A DNA stretch of 64,000 bases. Origin: Virgibacillus phasianinus (GTDB lineage: Bacteria > Bacillota > Bacilli > Bacillales > Amphibacillaceae). Both the position numbers and the translations under genes were made by a program. Below, piece by piece: positions 8,657-16,957 of the stretch; positions within the stretch are counted from its first letter, which is position 1, and every line of letters starts with the position of its first letter. The DNA is taken from NCBI RefSeq assembly GCF_002216775.1, contig NZ_CP022315.1:2480001-2544000 (forward strand), written 5' to 3'. The notes under the pieces are model-generated. The model made no database searches, had not been told where the DNA came from, and saw only the letters and a program-made list of their open reading frames with translations.

Positions 8657-8970
8657 TGGCTTGGATATTTTTAGTGATGGCGGGTTTTGGTGAAGTTGTT
8701 GGTGTGATCGGAATTAATAAGGTTAATCAAAATAAAAACATATCATCATTGCTCATTTTATTTAGCGGATTCCTCATTAGCTTTGTCTTTTTGTCCATTG
8801 CAATGGAAACGATTCGAATGAGTACGGCTTACGCTGTTTGGACAGGAATAGGGACCGTTGGCAGTGCTTTGATTGGGATTCTGATTTATAATGAGTCAGC
8901 AGACTGGCGCCGGATCGTGTTCATTGCGATGATCCTGTCTGCCGCTATAGGATTAAAGCTTATCAGTTAA
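8656..8970 (+). CDS. gdnD: Guanidinium exporter subunit, SMR family (GdnD/YkkD-like)
   Basis: 104-residue SMR protein with four helices and the helix-1 glutamate (GFGEVVGVIG). It is the second half of the paired exporter and overlaps the preceding gene by one base. Heterodimeric SMR pairs have opposite membrane topologies for the two subunits. No clear terminator follows before the convergent fluC gene. Confidence 0.9.
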   Translation: MAWIFLVMAGFGEVVGVIGINKVNQNKNISSLLILFSGFLISFVFLSIAMETIRMSTAYAVWTGIGTVGSALIGILIYNESADWRRIVFIAMILSAAIGLKLIS

Positions 8971-9005
8971 CCAATAAAAACTCTTTCGGTGGGGTATTAC
9001 TGCCA

Positions 9006-9350
9006 TCAAACAGCGATGAAAATGACTGAAACAAGTAAAAATGATACAACCAAGGAACTTATAACGTATGTAATGGCATGCTTATATTTTTTATTAAGAA
9101 CCAACAGCAATGTTTCATTTCCAAACGTTGAAAAGGTTGTGAATGCCCCGCAAAACCCAACCCCCAGTAACATCCAGGACCAATCAGAAAGGGTGTTGGT
9201 AAAGTGGAGGCGGTACAGAAATCCTAATAACGCTGATCCCAGCATATTAGCAATCCAGGTACCAATCAGGTGTTTATTGGCTTTAATGGATATATGATAA
9301 CGGAGGATGCTTCCGAAGAATCCTCCGATAGCGACTAATATAATATTCAT
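9006..9350 (-). CDS. crcB2: Fluoride exporter CrcB/FluC, second subunit
   Basis: 114-residue membrane protein with four helices and the CrcB signature GFCGAFTTFSTFGNE (the Phe-box and central Na+ site region). FluC proteins are dual-topology fluoride channels; gene pairs form heterodimers. Start at 9350 (ATG) overlaps the stop of the upstream fluC as ATGA, with GTGGTG as a weak ribosome site, so it depends on coupling. It is the last gene of the znu-zur operon. Confidence 0.9.
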   Translation of the reverse strand: MNIILVAIGGFFGSILRYHISIKANKHLIGTWIANMLGSALLGFLYRLHFTNTLSDWSWMLLGVGFCGAFTTFSTFGNETLLLVLNKKYKHAITYVISSLVVSFLLVSVIFIAV

Positions 9351-9748
9351 GCTGCACCACGTTTCCTGGTGGCTAACGTATATCCGGCAAAGCAAAAGAG
9401 CAGACCACCTATGATACTAATGGCAACATAGCTAATAGTTAATAGTAAGTTGTCCGCAAACAAAGATGCTGTCTCTACCATAAAAGTCGAAAAAGTTGTA
9501 AATGAACCGATCACACCTGTGCCAATTGCGACAAAAAGCTCTTTAGATAGTTTTCGTTTAATCTGGAATTGATTTAATAAGAAACTTAATAGAAAGCATC
9601 CGAGTAAATTGGCCACCAATGTTGCAAATGGAAAACTGCTTTCCTCAGTTGGCATAAGATACGACAAACTATAGCGACAAGCGGCTCCCACCATACCGCC
9701 AATACCAACTGCTAAATACAATTTCTTAGATTGCAATGTGTTTTTCAT
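9347..9748 (-). CDS. crcB1: Fluoride exporter CrcB/FluC, first subunit
   Basis: 133-residue FluC subunit with four helices and the motif GVIGSFTTFSTFMVE. Starts at ATG 9748, which shares a base with the zur stop (TGATG); a GTG at 9751 is an alternative. Together with crcB2 it makes the fluoride channel. Being translationally coupled to a zinc regulator is unusual; no fluoride riboswitch (crcB motif) was seen upstream. Confidence 0.9.
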   Translation of the reverse strand: MKNTLQSKKLYLAVGIGGMVGAACRYSLSYLMPTEESSFPFATLVANLLGCFLLSFLLNQFQIKRKLSKELFVAIGTGVIGSFTTFSTFMVETASLFADNLLLTISYVAISIIGGLLFCFAGYTLATRKRGAA

Positions 9749-10161
9749 CACGCGCTTTTACATGCGGGGCAGAGCCCGTATATTTCAAATTTATGCCCTT
9801 CAATCAGGTAGTTTGCAAGGGTGTTTTGTACCTCATTCATTGGACAAACATCAATTTCCTTCGTTTTTCCACAGTCCTTGCAAATAAAATGGTGGTGATG
9901 GTGATGTGTGCATGAGATCCGAAAATGCTTCTCACCATTAAGTTCTGTTGTCTCCAGAATTCCAACTTCATCGAACAGGTGCAGATTCCGGTAAACTGTA
10001 TCAAAGCTAATCCCTTCATAAGTAGGTTCAAGATACTGAATGAGATCCTTAGCAGTCCGGTAACCATCTGCATCCATGAAAAAGGTTAAAATATCCTCGC
10101 GCTTTGCTGTTGATTTATACCCGTTTTCTTTTAGTTTGCGAATTGCTTCTGTGTGTTTCAT
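9748..10161 (-). CDS. zur: Fur-family zinc uptake regulator Zur
   Basis: 137-residue Fur-family repressor: N-terminal winged helix (STAKREDILTFF...SFDTVYRNL recognition helix), then the metal-binding dimer domain with a His-rich stretch (CTHHHHHHF) and two CxxC pairs (CKDC; CPAC at the end) for structural zinc. With zinc bound it represses zinc uptake genes. It abuts znuB directly (znuB stop next to zur ATG). Zur boxes at 13472-13512 make it autoregulated through the operon promoter. Fur or PerR are less likely because of the znu context. Confidence 0.92.
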   Translation of the reverse strand: MKHTEAIRKLKENGYKSTAKREDILTFFMDADGYRTAKDLIQYLEPTYEGISFDTVYRNLHLFDEVGILETTELNGEKHFRISCTHHHHHHFICKDCGKTKEIDVCPMNEVQNTLANYLIEGHKFEIYGLCPACKSA

Positions 10162-11004
10162 TTAATTCACCACTTTCTTTTTAGCATATTTCTTTATTCC
10201 AATAGAAAACAGTAAAATAACTATAGAAATCATAACAATTGTCCCGCCTGGGGGAATACTGAAATAATAACCAGATAATAATCCTAGAATAACAGCTGTC
10301 TCGCCAAATACAACTGAAAGGATAATTGTTTGTTTAAAACCTCTTGCCAATCGCATGCTTGCTGCAACTGGTAGAGTCATTAGAGCTGAAACAAGCAAAA
10401 CACCAACAATTCGTATGGAAGCCGCAATCACCAATGCGGTTAGGATAATAAAGAGAAGGTGAATTCGTTTGGCATGTATTCCAGACACTTTTGCATGTTC
10501 TTCATCAAACGACAAAGTAATTAATTCCTTATAAAACAAAAAGATGATTATTATAACAAAAACAGATATTCCAAGAATGGTTAAAAAATCCTTTTGACTG
10601 ACAGCCGATACAGATCCAAATAAATAATTAAATAGTTCCGTATTGAAGCCATCTGCTAGTGAAATAAAAATAACGCTTAGTCCAACTCCGCCAGATAAAA
10701 TGATGGGAATGGCCAGTTCCTCATATGCTTTGTAAACGCCCCGCAGTTTCTCAATGAAAATCGATCCGAGTACTGAAAAAATCATACCGCCGTACAATGG
10801 CGTAATAATGGTTGTTGCGAATTTCTTTTCCAATAATAAACCAAATGCGATCCCTGCCAGTGTAACATGTGAAAGAGCATCCGCAATCAAAGATAAGCGC
10901 CTTACCACGATAAATGTACCAAGCAAGGGAGCAATTATGCCAATTAAAAGCCCAGTTAAAAATGTATTTCTTAAAAAGTCATATTCTAAAATGTCTGCAA
11001 GCAT
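10162..11004 (-). CDS. znuB: Zinc ABC transporter permease (ZnuB/AdcB)
   Basis: 280-residue ABC-3 family membrane subunit with about eight hydrophobic segments and the family pattern AGLLIG-PLLGTFIVVRRLSLIADALSH-TLAG at the N-terminus, which includes the coupling region. Works with ZnuC and ZnuA to import Zn2+. Lies 15 bp after znuC and directly before zur. Confidence 0.92.
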   Translation of the reverse strand: MLADILEYDFLRNTFLTGLLIGIIAPLLGTFIVVRRLSLIADALSHVTLAGIAFGLLLEKKFATTIITPLYGGMIFSVLGSIFIEKLRGVYKAYEELAIPIILSGGVGLSVIFISLADGFNTELFNYLFGSVSAVSQKDFLTILGISVFVIIIIFLFYKELITLSFDEEHAKVSGIHAKRIHLLFIILTALVIAASIRIVGVLLVSALMTLPVAASMRLARGFKQTIILSVVFGETAVILGLLSGYYFSIPPGGTIVMISIVILLFSIGIKKYAKKKVVN

Positions 11005-11019
11005 AAAGGTTCCTCCGTA

Positions 11020-11775
11020 TTAATGATCATGTGTTACCAGATTGACAGGATGTCCGTAAAATTTAGTGAAATCATTGTCTGTTAAGGACGAGTAATCATC
11101 TGTGTCGCCATGAAAATGCAATGTCTTATTTAAGCAAACGATGTCGGTAGCATGTTCTGTTATAATTCCTGTATCGTGTGTCACTAATAATAATGTAATG
11201 TTTCGCTGTTTATTTAATCGATGCAACAACTCATAGAACCGTTTCACATTTTCATTATCGACTCCAACGGTTGGTTCATCCAGAATCAGCAGTTGAGGAT
11301 CACTGACGAGTGAGCGCGCAATAAATATGCGCTGCTGCTGACCTCCTGACAGGTTGCCGATATTTTGGTGTGTGTAATCGCTCATTCCAACCTGTTCAAT
11401 TGCTTCTAGTATTTTTGCTTTATCCTGTTTCTTAAAAAATTTTAAATAACCAATTTTGGCGGTCAGCCCCATGGAAACTACCTCAAATACAGTAGCGGGA
11501 AAACCTTTGTTAAAAGAATTTGATTTCTGGGAAACAAAACCTATTTGATTCCAGTCTTTAAATTTTGTAATTGGCTGATTGAACAGGGAAATAGTGCCAT
11601 GATCTGGTTTAAGAATTCCCAGAATCAGTTTAATTAGTGTTGTTTTCCCGCCACCATTTGGACCAACTAATCCCATAAATGCCCCTTTTGGAATTTCAAA
11701 GTTAATGTTGCTTAAAGCCGCATTATTGTCGTAAGCATAATCGACATCCTTCATTGCAACAATCGCCTTTGCCAT
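11020..11775 (-). CDS. znuC: Zinc ABC transporter ATP-binding protein (ZnuC/AdcC)
   Basis: 251-residue ABC ATPase. Walker A GPNGGGKTT, Q-loop (GFVSQ), signature LSGGQQQR, Walker B LLILDEPT and H-loop VTHD are all present. The C-terminal end is His-containing (NLVTHDH). It energises zinc import with the adjacent ZnuB and ZnuA. Confidence 0.93.
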   Translation of the reverse strand: MAKAIVAMKDVDYAYDNNAALSNINFEIPKGAFMGLVGPNGGGKTTLIKLILGILKPDHGTISLFNQPITKFKDWNQIGFVSQKSNSFNKGFPATVFEVVSMGLTAKIGYLKFFKKQDKAKILEAIEQVGMSDYTHQNIGNLSGGQQQRIFIARSLVSDPQLLILDEPTVGVDNENVKRFYELLHRLNKQRNITLLLVTHDTGIITEHATDIVCLNKTLHFHGDTDDYSSLTDNDFTKFYGHPVNLVTHDH

Positions 11776-11793
11776 CTTATATACCTTCTTTCC

Positions 11794-12732
11794 TTAATCC
11801 GTTGCTTGATCCAGCACACTGAGATTGTGTTTCATTAGTGAAAAATAATCTTCATCATTTTGTATATCTTCCTCCGTCAGAACAGAGAGATTATGGATTT
11901 GAAGCGCTTTTGCACCAATCTGTTCCTGGATAATTTGTGAGACACGGTCTGACCCATTCTGTTCAAAAATAACATAGTTTATATCGTCTTTTTTAGCTTT
12001 ATCAATAATTTGTGTAAGCTCCTTTTGCGACGGTTCATCACTCGATGTCAAGCCGCTAATCGCAATTTGTTCAATACCGTAACGGCTTTCCCAGTATCCA
12101 TATGCTGCATGGGATACGAGTATTTCTGTATTTTCTTTGTTTTGTAATGTTGTACGGAACTCTTTATCCAGTGCAAGTAAATCCTTTTTCAGTGATGTGA
12201 AGTTTTGTACATAAAGTTCTTTTTCTTCCGGATTTAATTCAATTAAGTCTCCTTTAATAATACCAGCCATATCAATCATCCGGATTGGATCCAGCCAAAT
12301 ATGCGGATTGTGGTCACCATGGTGGTGCCCATCATCATGGTGGTGGTCCTCATTCCTCTTTTCCGTATGGAATAATTCTTCGTGTTTACCTAATTCAATT
12401 AATGCAACGTCCTCAGAGTTTAATGCATCCGCAGCACTTTCAGCAAAACCTTCCATTCCTGCTCCTAAATAAATAAACGCCTCGCTATCCGCAATCGAGG
12501 TCATCTCTTTTGTTGTTGGTTCATACGTATGCGCATCAACTCCAGGGGGATAAACTGATTCTACCTGAACAGTATCTCCTCCGATTCGTTCAGTTATATA
12601 TTGAATTGGATAAATGGATGTATAGATTTTCATGCCAGCTTGTTCATTCTCATCGGAGGATGGGGAACTGCAGCCAGCCATAATGATTAATAATAATAAT
12701 AATATCGAAAGAAAAGTGCCAATCCTATTCAA
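11794..12732 (-). CDS. znuA: Zinc-binding lipoprotein (ZnuA/AdcA)
   Basis: 312-residue cluster A-I solute-binding lipoprotein that captures Zn2+ outside the cell. Signal peptide with lipobox MAGC (Cys21); His ligands including ...DAHTYEPT, the His/Asp-rich loop HHHDDGHHHGDHNPHIWLD, and VSHAAYGY. Start is TTG at 12732 (or 12735), 8 (or 5) nt from AAAGGAGGA; the longer open frame up to 12855 runs into repeat DNA and is not the start. First gene of the operon. Its 5' leader holds the 605-bp palindromic element, with the Zur promoter beyond it. Confidence 0.9.
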   Translation of the reverse strand: MNRIGTFLSILLLLLIIMAGCSSPSSDENEQAGMKIYTSIYPIQYITERIGGDTVQVESVYPPGVDAHTYEPTTKEMTSIADSEAFIYLGAGMEGFAESAADALNSEDVALIELGKHEELFHTEKRNEDHHHDDGHHHGDHNPHIWLDPIRMIDMAGIIKGDLIELNPEEKELYVQNFTSLKKDLLALDKEFRTTLQNKENTEILVSHAAYGYWESRYGIEQIAISGLTSSDEPSQKELTQIIDKAKKDDINYVIFEQNGSDRVSQIIQEQIGAKALQIHNLSVLTEEDIQNDEDYFSLMKHNLSVLDQATD

Positions 12733-12795
12733 CAATAGTTCCTCCTTTAATTTAAGTCTGTTCTCCAAAAGATAATTGTTTTTAACAGAAAATCC

Positions 12796-13400
12796 ATAAA
12801 CTGCGACATAACTAAAAACCATGTTTGGCCCCCTGCGACCGCTGCGGAAAAACATTGCGCTTTCCGTGGGTTCGCGCTGAGCCTCCTCGATAGCAAAGAC
12901 CGCTATCTGCGGGGTCTCATCGTCTCACTTTCCCACAGGAGTCTTCATGTTTTTCCTTCGCTAGGGTTGAGTGCCACCTATTATGCCATCACACTAAAAA
13001 TTTCTTCACTCCTCAGTGATTGGAGAGCTCACGCTTAGACGATAGGATAGGTGAGCCTCCATAGAGCGTGAGAAGGGCACTGAAAAAGCAGTGGATTTCC
13101 TAAAAATTTAGCTTTTCACCTTTACCTAGCATCTTGAATATACGGAGACTCCTCGAAAAAGAAAAGCACTTTTTCTTCGTGCGATGCCTATTCAGAGGAG
13201 CTTTCCTTGTCCTGCGGGAAGTGAGAGATCGGCGAGACCCCTGAGGACGGCAGTTAATGAAGCCCGACTAAAACCGCCCTTTGTGGGCAACGTCGGCTAC
13301 CCCTTGCCGGGGCAAGGAGGCTCGATACTCGCCCGCGGAAAGCGCAGTGTTTTTCCGCAGCGGCGGACTTACACTCATATAAAGTTACGTCGCAGTTTAT
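12796..13400. repeat. 605-bp GC-rich composite palindromic element with long terminal inverted repeats
   Basis: Ends ATAAACTGCGACRTAACT at 12796-12813 and (inverted) 13383-13400. Inside them a 28-bp inverted repeat CCGCTGCGGAAAAACAYTGC... at 12839-12866 and 13336-13363 differs at one base. Each arm is itself a smaller palindrome: 12839-12962 and about 13140-13363. No transposase is encoded, so it has the form of a non-autonomous (MITE-like) element. Related copies: 22537-22890 and a fragment at 42687-42754. GC content is visibly above the AT-rich surroundings. Open frames inside it are judged spurious. Confidence 0.8.
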
Positions 13401-13466
13401 ATCAAATGCGATGTTATATTATTAGCAACAACCTAAGTGAAAAAGTCTTATTTAATGACCTAACCT

Positions 13467-13512
13467 ATCTTATCGAAATGATTACGATTTGTAAACAGTA
13501 ATGATTACGATT
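13467..13512 (-). promoter_or_regulatory. Leftward znu-zur operon promoter with two Zur boxes
   Basis: On the minus strand TTTACA (13490-13495), 17 nt, TAAGAT (13467-13472) makes a leftward SigA promoter. Zur box 1 (13472-13488, ATCGAAAT-G-ATTACGAT) fills its spacer; box 2 (13494-13512, AACAGTAAT-G-ATTACGATT) lies upstream of the -35, with centres 23 bp apart. Both fit the Bacillus Zur consensus ATCGTAATNATTACGAT with a conserved right half. The gene start is about 730 bp away. Control of the rightward copZ is a less likely alternative. Confidence 0.75.
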
Positions 13513-13675
13513 TATATTTTTATTTTCTTTTTAGTCTGTACAAAGGAACAAGAACTACTATAGTAATCGACATGTTTTAACAAAAGAATAAGCGGATAAA
13601 GTGTAAGTAATACAGCTAAAAGGTAAAATAAATTCGAAGGCTGTTGCCATTTTAATAAGAAAGAGGGATTATACC

Positions 13676-13882
13676 ATGCAAACAACAATAGATGTACGAG
13701 GGATGACTTGTGGACACTGTGAACAGGCAGTTAAAGGTGCACTAACCGCGCTTAATGGAGTAGAAGGCGTAGAAGTGCACTTGACAGCGGGAAAAGTCGA
13801 TGTCACCTATGATGATGCAAAAGTAACAATAGCTGCTATGCGAGCAGCAATAGAGGAACAAGGCTACGACGTTGTTGCGTAG
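13676..13882 (+). CDS. copZ: Copper chaperone CopZ-like heavy-metal-binding protein
   Basis: 68-residue single HMA domain with the metal motif MTCGHC (Cys12, Cys15), which binds Cu(I) and passes it to a CopA-type ATPase. AGAGGG lies about 9 nt upstream of the ATG. No copA or csoR is adjacent here, which is unusual since copZ normally sits beside copA. Stands alone, closed by a strong hairpin. Confidence 0.88.
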   Translation: MQTTIDVRGMTCGHCEQAVKGALTALNGVEGVEVHLTAGKVDVTYDDAKVTIAAMRAAIEEQGYDVVA

Positions 13883-13890
13883 CCGATATG

Positions 13891-13922
13891 AGCTGGTTCT
13901 CAAAGGGAGAACCAGCTTTTAT
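13891..13922 (+). terminator. Terminator of copZ
   Basis: AGCTGGTTCTC and GAGAACCAGCT form an 11-bp stem with a short loop, followed by TTTTAT. Confidence 0.85.
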
Positions 13923-14095
13923 GATTGATCCCATTGCACTAAAATACATATTCACTCAAATCAAGGGGAAACTTTTACAATCGTAACCAAAAAAATTTTG
14001 TAATTTAATGCAAGTTTCACAAGAAAAATGTATAATTAGTAAGTTCCTTAAATTAGATGCATAAGATGAGGATTTCGAAAAATGGAGGGTTAGAC

Positions 14096-14713
14096 ATGTT
14101 CAAAAAAAAGTCAGATAAGTTTTCCTTATACTTAGTCGATTTTGCTAAACATTTACATAAAGCAGCGGATTATTTCGTTAACTATAAAGTAAAAGACAGC
14201 GAAACACTAACGGAATTTGCAACAACAATAAAACAATATGAATCAGAAGCGGATGATAAGGTTCATGAAATTATAAAAGATTTAAACCAGGCCTTCATTA
14301 CGCCGATAGAGCGTGAGGATATTCTTCAGCTTACCATGAATTTAGATGATATTATGGATGGCATGGAGGAGTTTTCAGCTATGATGGATATTTATCAAAT
14401 TCCGTCTTCCGATCATTATATGGATCAGTTTACCGGCTACATATTAAAGTGTACAAATGAGATTTCCATATCAATGGAATTAATCGCCAATAATAAATTG
14501 GCAGATGTTGAGTCGCATGCAATTATGATTAAAGATCATGAACACAATTGTGATGATTTATATCGCGCATCACTAAAGAATCTGTTCCAATTAGAAAAAG
14601 ACCCAATTAAAGTGATTCAATACAAAGAAATATATGAAACATTGGAAGAAATAGCTGACTATTGCCAGAATGTCGCAAACACACTGCAAAGTATTATAAT
14701 GAAAAACGCTTAA
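14096..14713 (+). CDS. DUF47 family phosphate-transport accessory protein (YkaA-like)
   Basis: 205-residue PhoU-like helical protein (DUF47). Such proteins are regularly encoded directly before Pit transporters and are thought to regulate them or to sense phosphate. The sequence is all-helical with acidic motifs (ESEADDKVHEI, ITPIEREDI, MNLDDIMDGMEE) typical of PhoU-like metal clusters. Start at ATG 14096 with GGAGGG 8 nt upstream, in place of an in-frame ATG at 14057 without a ribosome site. Twelve bases separate it from pit, so one operon. Confidence 0.9.
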   Translation: MFKKKSDKFSLYLVDFAKHLHKAADYFVNYKVKDSETLTEFATTIKQYESEADDKVHEIIKDLNQAFITPIEREDILQLTMNLDDIMDGMEEFSAMMDIYQIPSSDHYMDQFTGYILKCTNEISISMELIANNKLADVESHAIMIKDHEHNCDDLYRASLKNLFQLEKDPIKVIQYKEIYETLEEIADYCQNVANTLQSIIMKNA

Positions 14714-14725
14714 TGAGGGATTAAA

Positions 14726-15727
14726 ATGGACTTTCTTTTCTTTATCATCATATTAATTGTTATATTTGCGTTACTATTCGATTTTATCAACGGGTTCCAT
14801 GATACTGCAAATGCAATTGCAACATCGGTATCAACAAAAGCATTAACACCGAGAAGGGCCATAATCATGGCTGCTACAATGAATTTTATCGGCGCTTTGA
14901 CATTTACCGGAGTTGCACAGACGATTACGAGTGACATCGTGGATCCATTTGCATTAAATAATGGTACCACTGTCATTTTGGCGGCATTAATTGCAGCGAT
15001 TGCCTGGAACCTGATTACCTGGTACTTTGGGATTCCGAGCAGTTCATCCCATGCAATAATTGGCGCTATCACAGGTGCGGTAATTGCCGCGGCAGGATTT
15101 GAGGTTATTAAATATAATGGTTTTACAACTATTCTTTTAGGCTTGCTGCTCTCCCCGGTATTAGCATTTGTGGTGGGATATATCATCTATAGCATTATCA
15201 AAGTAGTATTTAAAAACAGTAATTTGGCTAAAACAAACAGGCGCTTTCGAATGCTGCAAATTGTAACGGCAGCGGGCCAATCCTTTGCACACGGTACCAA
15301 CGATGCACAGAAATCAATGGGTATTATTACCATGGCACTAATTGCTGGCGGACTGCATGACAGTACAGATATTCCATTTTGGGTACAAGTTTCCTGTGCG
15401 ACAGCCATGGGGCTTGGAACTTCTGTTGGCGGCTGGAGGATCATTAAAACAGTCGGCGGCAAGATTATGAAGATCCGACCAGTAAATGGAGTAGCAGCAG
15501 ATTTAACAGGAGCAGCTGTTATCTTTGGGGCAACACTTATTCATTTACCGGTTAGTACAACCCATGTTATTACTTCTGGCATCCTCGGAGTAGGAGCCTC
15601 ACACCGAATTAAAGGTGTGAACTGGGGCGTATCCAAACGAATGGTGATTACCTGGGTAATCACGCTGCCAATTACTGCATTTCTTGGCGCAGTTATTTAT
15701 TATATATTGAGCTTGTTTCTTTCATAG
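14726..15727 (+). CDS. pit: Low-affinity inorganic phosphate transporter, PiT family
   Basis: 333-residue carrier with about ten hydrophobic segments and both PiT signature repeats: the N-terminal GFHDTANAIATSVSTKAL and the C-terminal GTNDAQKSMGII plus PVSTTHVITSGILG. Imports metal-phosphate complexes with H+ (or Na+). Forms an operon with the DUF47 gene. A hairpin follows. Confidence 0.93.
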   Translation: MDFLFFIIILIVIFALLFDFINGFHDTANAIATSVSTKALTPRRAIIMAATMNFIGALTFTGVAQTITSDIVDPFALNNGTTVILAALIAAIAWNLITWYFGIPSSSSHAIIGAITGAVIAAAGFEVIKYNGFTTILLGLLLSPVLAFVVGYIIYSIIKVVFKNSNLAKTNRRFRMLQIVTAAGQSFAHGTNDAQKSMGIITMALIAGGLHDSTDIPFWVQVSCATAMGLGTSVGGWRIIKTVGGKIMKIRPVNGVAADLTGAAVIFGATLIHLPVSTTHVITSGILGVGASHRIKGVNWGVSKRMVITWVITLPITAFLGAVIYYILSLFLS

Positions 15728-15734
15728 AAGTAGA

Positions 15735-15773
15735 GGGAATATATTTTTCAATAAAATATATTCCTTTTTATAA
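15735..15773 (+). terminator. Terminator of the DUF47-pit operon
   Basis: GGAATATATTTT and AAAATATATTCC form a 12-bp AT-rich stem, followed by TTTTTAT. Confidence 0.8.
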
Positions 15774-15842
15774 AAAGATGATAAACTGATATAGCAGGTA
15801 ATTTGATGCAGTACGAATGAATGATTATTGGGGGTAATGGTC

Positions 15843-16760
15843 GTGGAACAACTTATGCGTAACTTCTTTTTATTTCTATCAAAAAATAAAACGCTTACAA
15901 AGCTGGCGAAGAAATATGGCTTTAAATTTGGTGCATCTCGCTTTGTGGCTGGTGTCGATATTGATCATGCTGCAACGAAAATCAAAGAAATAAATGATAG
16001 CGGATATGCTGTGACTATCGATCACTTAGGTGAGTTTATTGATAACGAAAAGGAAGCAAGGGAATCAGCAGACGAATGCATTCATGCGATGGACATTATT
16101 AAAGAAAAAAACCTAGATTCACAGATTTCATTAAAACTGACCTCAATGGGACTTGACGTTTCTGAAGAACTTGTGATGGAAAATATGCGCAGGATTCTTG
16201 ATGCTGGAAAAGAAAAGGATGTTACTGTGACAATCGATATGGAAGATTATGAGCGTCATAGAAAGACATTGGATATTTTTAAAGAATTAAAAAAGGATTA
16301 CGAGAATCTCGGGACGGTTATCCAGGCATATTTGTATGAAACGGAAGATGATATCAAGGAACTGAATGAATATAATCCATACTTACGGCTTGTGAAGGGT
16401 GCGTATAAAGAACCGCAGAAGGTAGCCTATCCATTAAAAAAAGATGTGGATGAAAATTATAAAAAAGTGATCAAGCTGAACCTTGAAAATGGTAATTATA
16501 CAGCTATCGGAACTCATGACGAGGCAATCATTGATTATGTGAAACAACTGGAAGATGAGCTTAACCTGTCTCGTGATCAGTTTGAATTCCAAATGCTGTT
16601 TGGTATCCGAAAAGATTTACAGGAAAAGTTAATGAAAGAAGGATACAAGATGCGTGTATATGTCCCATATGGTGACGATTGGTTTGGCTATAATATGCGC
16701 AGATTAGCAGAACGCCCGGCAAACGTTATGTTTGTGTTAAAAGGTGTTTTTAAAAAGTAA
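15843..16760 (+). CDS. Proline dehydrogenase (PutB/FadM type)
   Basis: 305-residue FAD-dependent proline dehydrogenase that oxidises proline to pyrroline-5-carboxylate. The TIM-barrel motifs VTIDMED, IQAYLYET, LRLVKGAYKE and the terminal YGDDWFGYNMRRLAERP (substrate-binding RRxAER) are intact. Length equals the monofunctional Bacillus enzymes. GTG at 15843 is chosen because GGGGG lies 8 nt upstream; a TTG at 15828 and ATG at 15837 are further options. The P5C dehydrogenase partner is not adjacent. Confidence 0.92.
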   Translation: MEQLMRNFFLFLSKNKTLTKLAKKYGFKFGASRFVAGVDIDHAATKIKEINDSGYAVTIDHLGEFIDNEKEARESADECIHAMDIIKEKNLDSQISLKLTSMGLDVSEELVMENMRRILDAGKEKDVTVTIDMEDYERHRKTLDIFKELKKDYENLGTVIQAYLYETEDDIKELNEYNPYLRLVKGAYKEPQKVAYPLKKDVDENYKKVIKLNLENGNYTAIGTHDEAIIDYVKQLEDELNLSRDQFEFQMLFGIRKDLQEKLMKEGYKMRVYVPYGDDWFGYNMRRLAERPANVMFVLKGVFKK

Positions 16761-16782
16761 CTGACTAGATAGATAGAAATGC

Positions 16783-16822
16783 GTGCGATCAATTTTATGA
16801 AGCTGATCGCACAATTTTTTTA
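16783..16822 (+). terminator. Terminator of the proline dehydrogenase gene
   Basis: GTGCGATCA and TGATCGCAC form a 9-bp stem across a 12-nt loop, followed by AATTTTTTT. Confidence 0.85.
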
Positions 16823-16842
16823 TAAAGTTTGAGAAATATTTA

Positions 16843-16871
16843 TTGCGAAATGTCAGAATATATTTTATACT
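16843..16871 (+). promoter_or_regulatory. SigA promoter of the fadNAE operon
   Basis: TTGCGA (16843-16848), 17 nt, TATACT (16866-16871). Confidence 0.75.
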
Positions 16872-16917
16872 AGTAGTAGATGGATAGGCAACTATCTTTT
16901 ATTTTTAGCATTAAAAA

Positions 16918-16935
16918 TGAATGAGTATTCATTCA
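16918..16935. promoter_or_regulatory. FadR operator
   Basis: TGAATGAGTATTCATTCA is an exact match to the Bacillus FadR (TetR-type) consensus TGAATGANTANTCATTCA. It lies about 40 bp downstream of the expected transcription start and just before fadN, so FadR would block elongation or initiation until long-chain acyl-CoA releases it. Confidence 0.92.
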
Positions 16936-16957
16936 AATAAAGATAGGGGGATATAAC

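Noticed and set aside
8989..9297. 102-codon rightward frame after gdnD
   Set aside because: It is the antisense of crcB2, whose membrane motifs and coupling to crcB1 are clear.
13184..13501. 105-codon open frame in the element upstream of copZ
   Set aside because: It lies in the GC-rich inverted-repeat element, has no ribosome site, and its composition reflects the repeat.
9000..13675. Fluoride riboswitch for the fluC pair
   Set aside because: No crcB-motif sequence was seen before either gene; the starts are overlapped with zur and each other.
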